64,000 nucleotides of DNA, from NCBI GenBank assembly GCA_017550745.1, contig JAFZOG010000152.1, forward strand, positions 1-64,000. Reading direction: 5' to 3'. Under the pieces are notes generated by a model, which was given only the letters and a program-made list of their open reading frames with translations, searched no databases and had not been told where the DNA came from. The position numbers and the translations under genes were made by a program. Shown here in pieces: positions 34,043 through 42,390 of this stretch (its first letter is position 1; every line of letters starts with the position of its first letter). The stretch is from Clostridia bacterium (GTDB lineage: Bacteria; Bacillota; Clostridia; Christensenellales; Aristaeellaceae).

Positions 34043-35074
34043 TCATTTTGATTCATTCAGTTCAGAAAGTGCGTCATAGCAGAAGTTTTCTGCCTGGCCC
34101 TCGTCATAGCTCATGCCCAGGCCCGTTTCATAAGCGTTCAGGGCTGCCTGAATGACCCGCTGGTGCGTGGAATCCATATGCTTGAGCGCCCATGCGCCGC
34201 CTTCCTTTTTGCTCAGCATCAGGTTTTCACGCGCGAAAGCCACGGCCCGGCAAAGATTGAGCACATAATAAACGGGATTTTCATGCAGATGCTCCGCCGC
34301 GTCCTGCACGTCCGAAAGGATGGCGCAAAGCACGTCCTCCCGCCTGGGACGGTCAAAGACCCGGGGCACGCTGGGCCCGTACAGCGAGATGCCGAAAGCG
34401 TGCAGCGCGGCGATGTGGCAGATCAGATCCGGATCTTCCCCGTGCATCCGGGAGCAGAATCCCCGCACGTCCCGCTCGTAATCCCGCTTGTGTTTATTGG
34501 AATAATGCAGCTCAAAGGGGATGGGATAGTGAATATGGGAGCAATGCTTTTCCAAAAGCACGCTCATCTCAAACCCCTCCGGCGGCGCTTCCGGGGCCAG
34601 GGAATACAACAGCTCCACCAGCTCGATTTTCTTTTCGATGGAAACGCGCCTGCGCACCACCACCAGAAAATCAATATCGCTGTGTTCCCACAAAAAACAC
34701 TGAGCCGCCAGGGATCCATGCAGGTACACGCCTACCAGGTTGTCTTGAAGAATGTACAGATAGCGCTCTTTGATATAGCGCATCAGATTGATCGCATCGG
34801 TATAATTTTTGGGGGGAGAAACGCCGCTTTCCAGCATATCGCATATTGCGTCGCATGCCTCCTTCTCATCCGGCCCGTCGACGATCAGGAACACAGGACT
34901 GTTGCCTGTCTCGCCCAGGCACAGGATACCCAGCATGGATTTGCCGTTGATGGTACGTTTCTGATGCTCAAAAATAACGCGCGAAGCAAACCTGGTGGCT
35001 GTGTTCACCAGTTGTTCGCTTTGTTTTCTGCTCATTGGCGTCACGCTGGACAGATTCAGCGCTTTTCTGATCAT
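34043..35074 (-). CDS. Crh/HPr-like domain fused to AadA-like nucleotidyltransferase
   Basis: The 343-residue protein lies directly after whiA (26-nt gap), where B. subtilis has crh. Residues 1-85 align with HPr/Crh: LVNTATRFASRVIFE, INGKSMLGILCLG, then VDGPDEKEACDAI. With the ATG at 35074, the regulatory serine falls at position 46, as in HPr and Crh. The phosphotransfer His15 position is Ser and Arg17 is Lys, so phosphocarrier function is unlikely. Residues 110-343 resemble AadA-type adenylyltransferases: YLHGSLAAQCFLWEHSDIDF (GS and DxD motifs), FEMSVLL with the third acidic residue, and the DUF4111-like helical domain (GISLYGPSVPRVFD). The nucleotidyl acceptor is unknown. Confidence 0.8.
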   Translation of the reverse strand: MIRKALNLSSVTPMSRKQSEQLVNTATRFASRVIFEHQKRTINGKSMLGILCLGETGNSPVFLIVDGPDEKEACDAICDMLESGVSPPKNYTDAINLMRYIKERYLYILQDNLVGVYLHGSLAAQCFLWEHSDIDFLVVVRRRVSIEKKIELVELLYSLAPEAPPEGFEMSVLLEKHCSHIHYPIPFELHYSNKHKRDYERDVRGFCSRMHGEDPDLICHIAALHAFGISLYGPSVPRVFDRPRREDVLCAILSDVQDAAEHLHENPVYYVLNLCRAVAFARENLMLSKKEGGAWALKHMDSTHQRVIQAALNAYETGLGMSYDEGQAENFCYDALSELNESK

Positions 35075-35100
35075 CTTTTCGTTTCCCACCCTGTCTTTGG

Positions 35101-36051
35101 TCAAGCGTTGTCCGTTTCGGTGTTCTCTTTTCCAATCATAGCCATCAGCCGCCGCATCCGGTGATTGACCCCGGACTTGCCGATGGGTTCTTGCAGCATC
35201 TGCCCCAGCTCCTCCAGCGACGCCTCGGGATGCAGCATCCGCAGCCTGCCGAGCTCCTGCAGTTCCTGGGGCAGCGCGCCCAGGCTGTGCGCCAGGGAAT
35301 ACGACGTGATGGCGCGGGCCTGGGATGCGCCGGCGGAAAGCTGTTTTTTCAGGTTTGCCTGGTCGCAGTTCATGGCGCGGTTCGCCCGGTTGCGGGCATC
35401 CCGGTTGATGCGGATGTTTTCCATATCCATCAGGGAGCGGTGGGCGCCCATCAGCGCAAGGCAGGACACCACGTCGTCGCCCTTGCGGACGTAAACGATT
35501 TCTTCATCCCTGCGGCGCGCTGTTTTGCCTTCGATCCTGCTTTTCGCCAAAATCCTGATCAGCGTATCAGAGCGGGCTTCGGAGGAAATAAACTCCAGGC
35601 GGTAGGCCTGCTCCGGCGATGTGACGGACCCGCCGCCCAGAAAAGACGCCCGGATGAACGCCGCCCGGCAGCATCGCCGTGTCATGGCGGCCCGAGGCAC
35701 GCCTTTATATACCGGCCCGGCTTCTGATTCCTGAATCATACGCAGCGCCACCAGCAGGCGCTTGCTATCCGCTTCCGGCACGGTGAGGATGGACAGCCGC
35801 CGCCCGCCCAGCCGTTTATGGCGGTTGAACTCCAGCTGCGGCGTGATTTCCATGCGGCGCTTGAGCAGCAGGAAGATCCGCTTCGCCAGCGCCGGGTTTT
35901 CTGTTTCATACGCTACGCGGATTCTTCCCCTTCCCGCCAGCCGCAGGGAGGCGCAGCATTGGGTGAGCGCGCTCAGCTCAGACAGCATACAGCAGGGTTT
36001 TTCGGGCTGGATGCGCAGCAGTTCTTCTTTCACATCGGAAGAGAAGCTCAT
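35101..36051 (-). CDS. whiA: WhiA, DNA-binding protein (sporulation/cell-division regulator family)
   Basis: The 316-residue protein has the LAGLIDADG-like N-terminus (SFSSDVKEELLR, CCRAAFIRASFLGGGSVTSP) and the C-terminal helix-turn-helix (HPEASLEELGQML, KSGVNHRMRRL). It is found in almost all Gram-positive bacteria. It regulates sporulation in Streptomyces and affects division and chromosome segregation in Bacillus. Its ATG overlaps the murB stop (ATGA). The rapZ and yvcK genes that usually precede whiA in Bacillota are absent here. Confidence 0.95.
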   Translation of the reverse strand: MSFSSDVKEELLRIQPEKPCCMLSELSALTQCCASLRLAGRGRIRVAYETENPALAKRIFLLLKRRMEITPQLEFNRHKRLGGRRLSILTVPEADSKRLLVALRMIQESEAGPVYKGVPRAAMTRRCCRAAFIRASFLGGGSVTSPEQAYRLEFISSEARSDTLIRILAKSRIEGKTARRRDEEIVYVRKGDDVVSCLALMGAHRSLMDMENIRINRDARNRANRAMNCDQANLKKQLSAGASQARAITSYSLAHSLGALPQELQELGRLRMLHPEASLEELGQMLQEPIGKSGVNHRMRRLMAMIGKENTETDNA

Positions 36052-36953
36052 TTTTCCTCCCCTACGATACGCACCTCGGGCTCCAGCCGCACGCCGTATT
36101 TTTCCAGGACGCGGGCTTGCACCTGCTCCATGAGACGCAGGAAATCCGCCGCCGTCGCCCCGCCCGTATTGATCAGGAACCCAGCGTGCTTTTCGCTTAC
36201 CTGCGCTCCGCCGACGGACAGGCCCTTCAGCCCGGCCCCTTCGATCAGCGCGCCGGCGAAATGTCCGGCAGGCCGTTTGAAGAAGGAACCGGCGCTGGGA
36301 TACTCCAGCGGCTGCTTTTCCTTCCGCCGCGCGGCAAAATCACGCATGGCGGCTTCGATCCGCGCGGGATCGCCGGGCGTAAGGCGAAACTGCGCCCCCA
36401 GGATGATCCACTTTTCCTCCATCGCCCGGGTGTGGCGATACGAAAAATCCATCTCATCCCCGGGAATATCACGCAGGGTATCCCCGTCCAGCACCCGGAC
36501 AAATTCAACGGTCTGCGCCAGCTCGCCGCCATAAGCCCCGGCGTTCATATACACGCCGCCGCCCACGGAGCCGGGGATGCCCTGGGCAAATTCCAGGCCG
36601 GAAAGGCCCGCTTCCTGCGCCTGCCGCGCAAGCACGCTCAGCAGCGCGCCGGCCTGGGCGTAGAGGCAGTTTCCTTTCCGCTGGATATTGGAAAACGCTT
36701 TTCCCAGCCGGATGACCAGGCCGCGGAAACCGCCGTCCCGAACCAGCAGGTTGGAGCCGTTCCCCATCAGCAGGACGGGCAGATTTGCTTCTTTTGCGAT
36801 TCGCAGTAATTCCGCCGCCTGCTTTTCGTTGGCGGGTTCCGCGAAATAATCCGCCGGACCGCCCACCCGGAGGGTGGTAAACTTATCCAAAATTACACAT
36901 GTAACGGGCGGAATATTACCATTCTTGCTGTTTATTTTTTCAAAAAAATCCAT
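36048..36953 (-). CDS. murB: UDP-N-acetylenolpyruvoylglucosamine reductase MurB
   Basis: The 301-residue flavoprotein makes UDP-MurNAc, the second committed step of peptidoglycan synthesis. It shows the FAD-binding motifs TTLRVGGPADYF and LLMGNGSNLLV, then GIPGSVGGGVYMNAGAYGGE, and SAGSFFKRP with the catalytic serine region. The size and the lack of a type I insertion place it in the shorter type II group. It is the first gene of the murB-whiA-Crh-like operon and has a good promoter at 36975-37003. Confidence 0.96.
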   Translation of the reverse strand: MDFFEKINSKNGNIPPVTCVILDKFTTLRVGGPADYFAEPANEKQAAELLRIAKEANLPVLLMGNGSNLLVRDGGFRGLVIRLGKAFSNIQRKGNCLYAQAGALLSVLARQAQEAGLSGLEFAQGIPGSVGGGVYMNAGAYGGELAQTVEFVRVLDGDTLRDIPGDEMDFSYRHTRAMEEKWIILGAQFRLTPGDPARIEAAMRDFAARRKEKQPLEYPSAGSFFKRPAGHFAGALIEGAGLKGLSVGGAQVSEKHAGFLINTGGATAADFLRLMEQVQARVLEKYGVRLEPEVRIVGEEK

Positions 36954-36974
36954 TTTCGCTCATTCACCCAGTTC

Positions 36975-37003
36975 ATTATATCAAAAATCCCGCCGCACTG
37001 CAA
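36975..37003 (-). promoter_or_regulatory. Promoter of the murB-whiA operon
   Basis: On the minus strand TTGCAG and TATAAT are 17 nt apart, about 20 nt before the start codon. Confidence 0.75.
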
Positions 37004-37133
37004 GTGCCGCGGGTACTATTTTATCATATTTTTCGCGGTTTTATACCATTTTCTACATTTTCAGGAAAACTGTTGATTTTTCAGGAACCCTCTTTGTGAA
37101 AAATGGCAATAAACAGACCGCGGCAGCTTTCCG

Positions 37134-38078
37134 TTATACAGTGGGATAGGCCAGCATCGCGGCAGGCGCTTTTACCTGGAGATCATATCCATCGGCCGGC
37201 AGCAGCACGGTCCATCCGGCGGGCACGGCCAATTCTCCGCCGTCCCAGGAAACGCGGCATTCCCGCAGGGCGGTAATGAACCCAAAACGGCGCGGATCGG
37301 CGGGCAGCATGCCTTCGAAAGCGCAGAGGCGGTCCAGGGTGAAATGCTTTTCCTTCAGGATCCGGAACCGTCCGGGGCCGACAGGCTGTTCCCGCACAGG
37401 CTCCAGCTGGGAATGCACGTCCGCCACGTCCACCGCTTTTTTGATGTGCAGCTCACGGGGGTTGCCCAAAGCGTCTTTCCGGCCCCAGTCGTAAAAGCGG
37501 TAGGTGATCATGCTGGACTGCTGTATCTCATACAGGATGATGCCGGCGCCGATGGCGTGGATCGTCCCGGCGGGGATATAATACGTCTGCCCGGCCTTCA
37601 CCTTGACCTTCCGCAGCAGGCCCTCCACCTCCGCGCCGTTTTCGGAAGCCCTGCGCAGTTCTTCCTTGGTGGTGCCCGCCTTCACGCCGTACACCAATTC
37701 AGCCCCCGGCGCGGCGAAAAGAATATGCCAAGCCTCGGTCTTGCCCAGGGCATGCTCTGCTTTCTCCGCGTAACTGTCGTCGGGATGCACCTGCACGCTC
37801 AGCTTCTCCTTGGCGTCCAGGAGCTTCAGCAGCAAAGGGAAAGGATGCGCAAAGCCGGGCCCTGTCAGCCTTTCCCCATACCGGCCGATCAGGTCTGTCA
37901 GCCTGCGGCCCTCCGAATCGCGGCTTTCCAGGCCGGAAATCGCGCTGACCTCCAGGCTTTCACCGGTATGCTCATCCGGAATGTCTCGGCCGAACATCAT
38001 CCTGAGGCCTTCGCCGCCCCAGGGGGTGGCGTCTCCGCAGCGATAGGCGGGGAACATCAGAATCGGCGCAATGGGCAT
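37134..38078 (-). CDS. manA: Mannose-6-phosphate isomerase, class I
   Basis: The 314-residue zinc enzyme interconverts mannose-6-phosphate and fructose-6-phosphate. Zinc-ligand motifs are QVHPDD and GKTEAWHIL, with the catalytic YIPAGTIHAIGAG region; the cupin fold continues to the C-terminus. The size matches the short Firmicutes ManA form. The ATG has an AAGGAGG site. It lies 79 nt downstream of the DUF1667 gene on the same strand, so it may be read by the long operon or by its own promoter, which I could not identify. Confidence 0.93.
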   Translation of the reverse strand: MPIAPILMFPAYRCGDATPWGGEGLRMMFGRDIPDEHTGESLEVSAISGLESRDSEGRRLTDLIGRYGERLTGPGFAHPFPLLLKLLDAKEKLSVQVHPDDSYAEKAEHALGKTEAWHILFAAPGAELVYGVKAGTTKEELRRASENGAEVEGLLRKVKVKAGQTYYIPAGTIHAIGAGIILYEIQQSSMITYRFYDWGRKDALGNPRELHIKKAVDVADVHSQLEPVREQPVGPGRFRILKEKHFTLDRLCAFEGMLPADPRRFGFITALRECRVSWDGGELAVPAGWTVLLPADGYDLQVKAPAAMLAYPTV

Positions 38079-38157
38079 AAGGCAATTCCTCCTTTTTTTC
38101 GTGGAGGTAGGAAACAGGAGATTCAGCGGCCTGCTTGCTTTCCTTCCTGTTTGAAAC

Positions 38158-38517
38158 CTACTCTACGCTCTTGGTAGCGATCACGTCCACACCCGTTCCG
38201 CACACGTTGGGAATCAGCACGTCCCCGGCACGGATGGGCGCTTCGAAGGGGTGATCCATCACAGCTTTCATGCACGCGTCGATCAGCTTTTTGGGGATCG
38301 GCTCGCGGGTTTTCAGGCTGACGGGCATTTCCCGATCCTTCACCGGGGCCACAGCCGTGACCATGCGCAGCGGCTTAACGCATTCCTGCCGGGCGTAAAC
38401 GTCGCCGCGCTTGCAGGTGTTTCCTTTTACGGAAAGAACGGTTTCCCCCTCGTGGGTCACTTCCATCCGGCACCCTACGGGACAGTTGATACAGGTGATG
38501 ATTTCCGTCTTGCTCAT
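38158..38517 (-). CDS. DUF1667 cysteine-rich protein
   Basis: The 119-residue protein begins with CINCPVGCRMEV and has further cysteines at GNTCKRGD and PNVCGTG, probably binding an iron-sulfur cluster or zinc. DUF1667 proteins usually sit next to FAD-dependent glycerol-3-phosphate dehydrogenase-like genes (glpK/glpA type operons). No such partner is in this window, which is unusual. Its ATG overlaps the pepV stop (ATGA), so it is translated with the dipeptidase. Function is unknown. Confidence 0.88.
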   Translation of the reverse strand: MSKTEIITCINCPVGCRMEVTHEGETVLSVKGNTCKRGDVYARQECVKPLRMVTAVAPVKDREMPVSLKTREPIPKKLIDACMKAVMDHPFEAPIRAGDVLIPNVCGTGVDVIATKSVE

Positions 38518-39896
38518 GCTTCTTCCCCTTTCTTTCCGGCCAGGCGCACGATGGCGCGGGCAAAAATCCGCGCGTTCTGGAAAACGGATTCTTCGGTGAT
38601 GTATTCGTCGGCCTGATGCGCCATTTCCGGTTCGCCGGGGAACAGCGCTCCGAAGGCCACGCCTTCCTCCATGGACTGGGCATAGGTGCCGCCGCCGATG
38701 GCGATGGTTTTCTTTTCGCCGCCGGTGATTTCATGGTAGGCTTCCAGCAGCTCCTGCACCAGCTCGGTTTGGTCGCTGACAAAATGCGGCGGACGGGTAT
38801 GCTCGTCCGTGGCCTTCAGATATTTCAGCCGCTGGTTCAGCAGTTCATACATTCTTTCCGGATTAAACAGCACGGGATAGCGCACGTCCATGATGGCGGT
38901 TACGTGACCGTGCTCGATATGGATGATGTCCAGGCTGCCGGTAAGCGCGCCGGAAATATCATCCCGCATGGCGATGCCCAGGTTTTCGCCGTGGCAGGTC
39001 ATGCCGATGGTATCCGCCATTTCAAGCAGAGCGCCTTGAACGCCCAGTTCCTTGAACACCAGCAGCATCTGGCCGATGGCGTTGCGGCCGTGCTCCGGGA
39101 AGGCGGCGTGGCCGGTGACGCCGGTGGTTTCGATGATGACGGCGCCGTTGCCCAGGGTGGTTTTCACCGGGAAGCCCAGCTTTTCGCCCGCTTCCTCCGC
39201 TTTCTTCGCGGTTTCCTCGTCGCCCTCCACCAGCGCGGAGGCAAAGCCGGGCACCACGTTGGCGCGCTCGCCCACCTGCATGGACAGTACCTGCAGGCCG
39301 TCGCTGCTCAGGTCGCCGTCAAACCGGATATGGCTGCCGCCCTTTTCGATGTTGATGACGGGATAGTCCGCGTCGGGGCTGAAACCGGAACGGGGCATTT
39401 CCGTCACTTTTTTATAATACGCCATGTCGGAGGAACCGCATTCCTCGTCGCAGCCCAGGATGAGCCGCACCTTGCGCCGCAGGGGAATGCCCGCTTCCTT
39501 CACAGCCCGCATGGCATACAGCGCCGCCACGGCGGGGCCTTTATCGTCGCTGGTGCCGCGGCCGTAGATTTTGCCGTCTGCGCGCTCCGCGCCGAAAGGC
39601 TTCTTTGTCCAGCCGTCGCCTACGGGCACCACGTCCAGGTGGGCCAGGATGGCCAGGGCGTCGCGGGTGTTTCCTTCGCCCAAATCGGCGTGGCCGGCGT
39701 AACCGTCAAAAACCTCCGTTTTCAGGCCGAATTTCTCGCAGTCCGCCATGGCGGTATCCAGCGCCCGGCGGGCGCCTGCGCCAAAGGGAGCGCCGGAGGC
39801 GGGCTCATCCTTGACGCTGGGGATGCGCACCCATTTTTGCAGGGTTTCGATCATCTCTTCTTTGTATTGCAGCAGCAGTTCTTCGATCTTGTCCAT
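38514..39896 (-). CDS. pepV: Dipeptidase PepV (M20 family)
   Basis: The 460-residue M20 metallopeptidase is normal PepV/Sapep length. The first zinc motif is AILAHLDVVPVGDGW, followed by GRGTSDDKGPAVAALYAM with the bridging aspartate, and LGCDEECGSSD with the catalytic glutamates. The lid domain lies at about 180-380. It cleaves dipeptides with an unblocked N-terminus in the cytoplasm. It starts 7 nt after the aminotransferase stop and overlaps the DUF1667 gene, so it belongs to the compact minus-strand operon from 43439 to 38158. Confidence 0.93.
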   Translation of the reverse strand: MDKIEELLLQYKEEMIETLQKWVRIPSVKDEPASGAPFGAGARRALDTAMADCEKFGLKTEVFDGYAGHADLGEGNTRDALAILAHLDVVPVGDGWTKKPFGAERADGKIYGRGTSDDKGPAVAALYAMRAVKEAGIPLRRKVRLILGCDEECGSSDMAYYKKVTEMPRSGFSPDADYPVINIEKGGSHIRFDGDLSSDGLQVLSMQVGERANVVPGFASALVEGDEETAKKAEEAGEKLGFPVKTTLGNGAVIIETTGVTGHAAFPEHGRNAIGQMLLVFKELGVQGALLEMADTIGMTCHGENLGIAMRDDISGALTGSLDIIHIEHGHVTAIMDVRYPVLFNPERMYELLNQRLKYLKATDEHTRPPHFVSDQTELVQELLEAYHEITGGEKKTIAIGGGTYAQSMEEGVAFGALFPGEPEMAHQADEYITEESVFQNARIFARAIVRLAGKKGEEA

Positions 39897-39903
39897 TTCC
39901 GTT

Positions 39904-41079
39904 TTATTCCTCCTCCAACGCTTGTCCCAGGCGTTTGATTCCTTCCGTTAACTGCGTGCGGGGACAGGCGAAATTGATCCGCAGGAAGCCTTCTCCTTCC
40001 GGGCCGAAGAACGTGCCTCCGGTAAAGGCCACCCCGGCGGTTCTGCATTTTTCCTTCAGCTGTTCGCAGTCCATGCCATATGCCCGCATATCCGCCCAGG
40101 CCAGGTAAGTGGCCTCAATGGGCGTTACCTTCGCTTTCGGGGCGTACTTCGCCATCAAGCCGAACACCAGCTTCCGGCTTCCGTCCAGGTAAGCGATCAA
40201 TCCATCCAGCCATGCGTCGCTTTCCTCATAAGCCGCCCGCGCGGCTGCCAGAGCGAAGGTATTGCCGCAGAAAACGCCCGCTTCCGCGATGCCTGCCCGA
40301 AGCGCTTTGAGCATCTCCGGGTTCCTGCATACCATGGCCGCCTGCTGCAGGCCCGCCACGTTGAAGGTCTTGCTGGCCGAACAGAGCATCACCGCGCGAT
40401 CCTGCCCCTCCGGAATGCTCAGGATGGACACGAACCTGCCCGGCTGATAAACAAAGTCCGCGTGGATCTCGTCACACACGATGGGCACATCATACTTCTT
40501 CGCCAGGCGGCAAAGCGCTGCCAGCTCCTCCGCGCTCCACAGACGGGAAACAGGATTGTGGGGGCTGCAGAGCATCATCAGCTTCGCGCCGTTTCTGAGC
40601 GCTTCCTCCATGGCGTTCAGGTCCAGGGAGTAACGGCCGGTTTCCCCGTCTCGCAGCAGGGACACGGGCATGACCTTCCTGCGGTTCACCCGGATGGAAT
40701 CATAAAAGGGGCCGTATACCGGCGTGACGATGGCTACGCCTTCGCCTTCTTTGGTGAAGCAGCGCACACAGGTTTTCAGGCCCGTGACCACGCAGGGCAG
40801 CATCAGGGTTTGTCCCGGCCGGATGGCCAGCCCGTGGCGCCGCTGCCAGAAGCCGATCAGCGCCTTCTCATTTGCCGGATTGTCGATATTATAGCCGAAG
40901 CAGGGGTGCTGGGCCCGCGCCTGCAATGCATCCGTGATGGCGGGGGCACAGGGAAAGTCCATATCCGCCACCCAAAGCGGTATGCCGCCTTCGTTCATTA
41001 TGCTCCGGTCATCCCATTTTTCGCAGTCCGTGTTCCGCCGGTCGATCACCTGATCGAAATACGCCGCGTCAAACTGCAT
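39904..41079 (-). CDS. PLP-dependent MalY/PatB-type aminotransferase/C-S lyase
   Basis: The 391-residue fold-type I PLP enzyme has the MalY/PatB signature start (FDQVIDRRNTDCEKWD; PLWVADMDF). The cofactor lysine is in CSASKTFNVAGLQQ and the substrate-binding region is LMLCSPHNPVSRLW. The C-terminal arginine is in GFLRINFACP. Such enzymes act as cystathionine beta-lyases in methionine synthesis or cysteine/sulfide release. The start overlaps the upstream methyltransferase gene by 11 nt. Downstream is pepV, so the pair could supply sulfur amino acids, but that link is only positional. Confidence 0.93.
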   Translation of the reverse strand: MQFDAAYFDQVIDRRNTDCEKWDDRSIMNEGGIPLWVADMDFPCAPAITDALQARAQHPCFGYNIDNPANEKALIGFWQRRHGLAIRPGQTLMLPCVVTGLKTCVRCFTKEGEGVAIVTPVYGPFYDSIRVNRRKVMPVSLLRDGETGRYSLDLNAMEEALRNGAKLMMLCSPHNPVSRLWSAEELAALCRLAKKYDVPIVCDEIHADFVYQPGRFVSILSIPEGQDRAVMLCSASKTFNVAGLQQAAMVCRNPEMLKALRAGIAEAGVFCGNTFALAAARAAYEESDAWLDGLIAYLDGSRKLVFGLMAKYAPKAKVTPIEATYLAWADMRAYGMDCEQLKEKCRTAGVAFTGGTFFGPEGEGFLRINFACPRTQLTEGIKRLGQALEEE

Positions 41080-41677
41080 CCCGCTTCCCTCCCATGCAGC
41101 GGATCACCCAGAATCCGCCGCTTTTTTCAATGGTATCCACCTGGCCGAATATGGTTTTCAGGTATTTCAGCGCTGATTCCGCCCCCTGCTGTTTTCGGAT
41201 CACCAGGTACAGCCTGCCCCCCTCGTTCAGCTTTTCGGCGCTTTCGGCGAACATCCGGTAGATCACCTGTTTTCCCGCCCGGATCGGGGGGTTGGTGAGG
41301 ATGCAATCGAAGGTGCCGGGCACGCTTTCCAGCCCGTCGCTTTCCAGCGTTTCCACAGAGACGCCGTTGGCGGCGGCGTTCCTTTCCGACAGGTCAACGG
41401 CGCGCCGGTTCACATCACTCATCACGATTCTGCAGGCGGGATACGCTTTGCCGACGCTCACGCCCACCGCGCCCCAGCCGCAGCCCAGATCCAGCACCCG
41501 GCCGGACATGTCTTCCGGAAGGGCTTTGAGCAGCACTTCCGTGCCAAAGTCCACTTCGCCCCTGGAAAAGACCCCGGCGTCCGTGGTGAACCTGAGCGTA
41601 TGGCCCCGGTAGATGAATTCCGCGGTCTCGTATTTGTGCTCGCTGGCAGGCGAGGCGGAATAATAGTGATCGTTCAT
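41069..41677 (-). CDS. Class I SAM methyltransferase, RsmC/RlmG-like
   Basis: The 202-residue protein contains the SAM-binding motif VLDLGCGWGAVGV and the catalytic NPPIRAG motif typical of guanine-N2 rRNA methyltransferases of the RsmC/RlmG group. The N-terminal TDAGVFSRGEVDFGT is also typical of the YbiN/RsmC-like small forms in Firmicutes. It probably modifies 16S rRNA. It sits next to an rRNA pseudouridine synthase gene, with which it overlaps by 4 nt, consistent with joint rRNA maturation. Confidence 0.9.
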   Translation of the reverse strand: MNDHYYSASPASEHKYETAEFIYRGHTLRFTTDAGVFSRGEVDFGTEVLLKALPEDMSGRVLDLGCGWGAVGVSVGKAYPACRIVMSDVNRRAVDLSERNAAANGVSVETLESDGLESVPGTFDCILTNPPIRAGKQVIYRMFAESAEKLNEGGRLYLVIRKQQGAESALKYLKTIFGQVDTIEKSGGFWVIRCMGGKRDAV

Positions 41678-42390
41678 TCTTTCAGTCCTGCCGCCGTGTA
41701 AAGGGCGATGATTTCATTTTCCGTCAGTTCCCGGTATTCGCCGGGATGCAAGGAAGGCTCCAGGGCCAGCGGCCCGAACCATGCCCGGTGCAGCTGCGTG
41801 ACCGGCTTGCCCACAGCAGCGAACATGCGCTTGATCTGGTGGAATTTTCCCTCCTGCACCGTTACCCGGGCGGTCACAGGGGTCAGGATCTCGAGCTTCG
41901 CGGGCAGGCAGATAAAGTCCTTGAGCGGGATCCCGGCGGCAAAGGCCTGGACGTCGCTTTCTTCCAAATGTCCGTCCACCGTGGCCACATACGTTTTTTC
42001 CACATGGCGTTCCGGGGAAATGAGCCGATGGGCCAGCTCCCCGTCCGTGGTAAGGAGCAGCAGCCCGGTGGTATCCTTGTCCAGCCGTCCTACCGGCATG
42101 CAGCCCAGGGCGGTATATACCGGCGGAAGCAGCTCCATCACTGTCTGTTGCCGCGCGTCTTCCTTCGCGGTCAGCACCCCGGGGGGCTTATACAGCATCA
42201 GGTGGCGGGAAAGCCGGGTGTCCAGCTTTTGACCGTCCAGATAGACCAAAGCGTTTTCATCCACCTGGAAGGCTGCGTCTTTCACGATTGTCTGGTCCAC
42301 CCGCACCCGGCCCGCTTTCAGCACCTGGCGGACGCCGCTGCGCGACGCCACGCCCACATGCGTCAGCAGTTTATCAAGCCGCATGGTCAT
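41674..42390 (-). CDS. rsuA: 16S rRNA pseudouridine synthase, RsuA family
   Basis: The 238-residue protein has an S4 RNA-binding domain (RLDKLLTHVGVASRSGVRQV) and the catalytic domain with the RsuA/RluB/E/F motif GRLDKDTTGLLLLTTDG, which contains the nucleophilic aspartate. The C-terminal EGKFHQIKRMFAAVG is characteristic. It should convert a uridine of 16S rRNA to pseudouridine. It overlaps the upstream membrane-protein gene and the downstream methyltransferase gene by 4 nt each. Confidence 0.93.
   Translation of the reverse strand: MTMRLDKLLTHVGVASRSGVRQVLKAGRVRVDQTIVKDAAFQVDENALVYLDGQKLDTRLSRHLMLYKPPGVLTAKEDARQQTVMELLPPVYTALGCMPVGRLDKDTTGLLLLTTDGELAHRLISPERHVEKTYVATVDGHLEESDVQAFAAGIPLKDFICLPAKLEILTPVTARVTVQEGKFHQIKRMFAAVGKPVTQLHRAWFGPLALEPSLHPGEYRELTENEIIALYTAAGLKE

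Noticed and set aside
34043-35074. Aminoglycoside resistance gene
   Set aside because: The nucleotidyltransferase part is AadA-like, but the Crh-like fusion and its place in the whiA operon argue for a housekeeping role; no drug specificity can be claimed.
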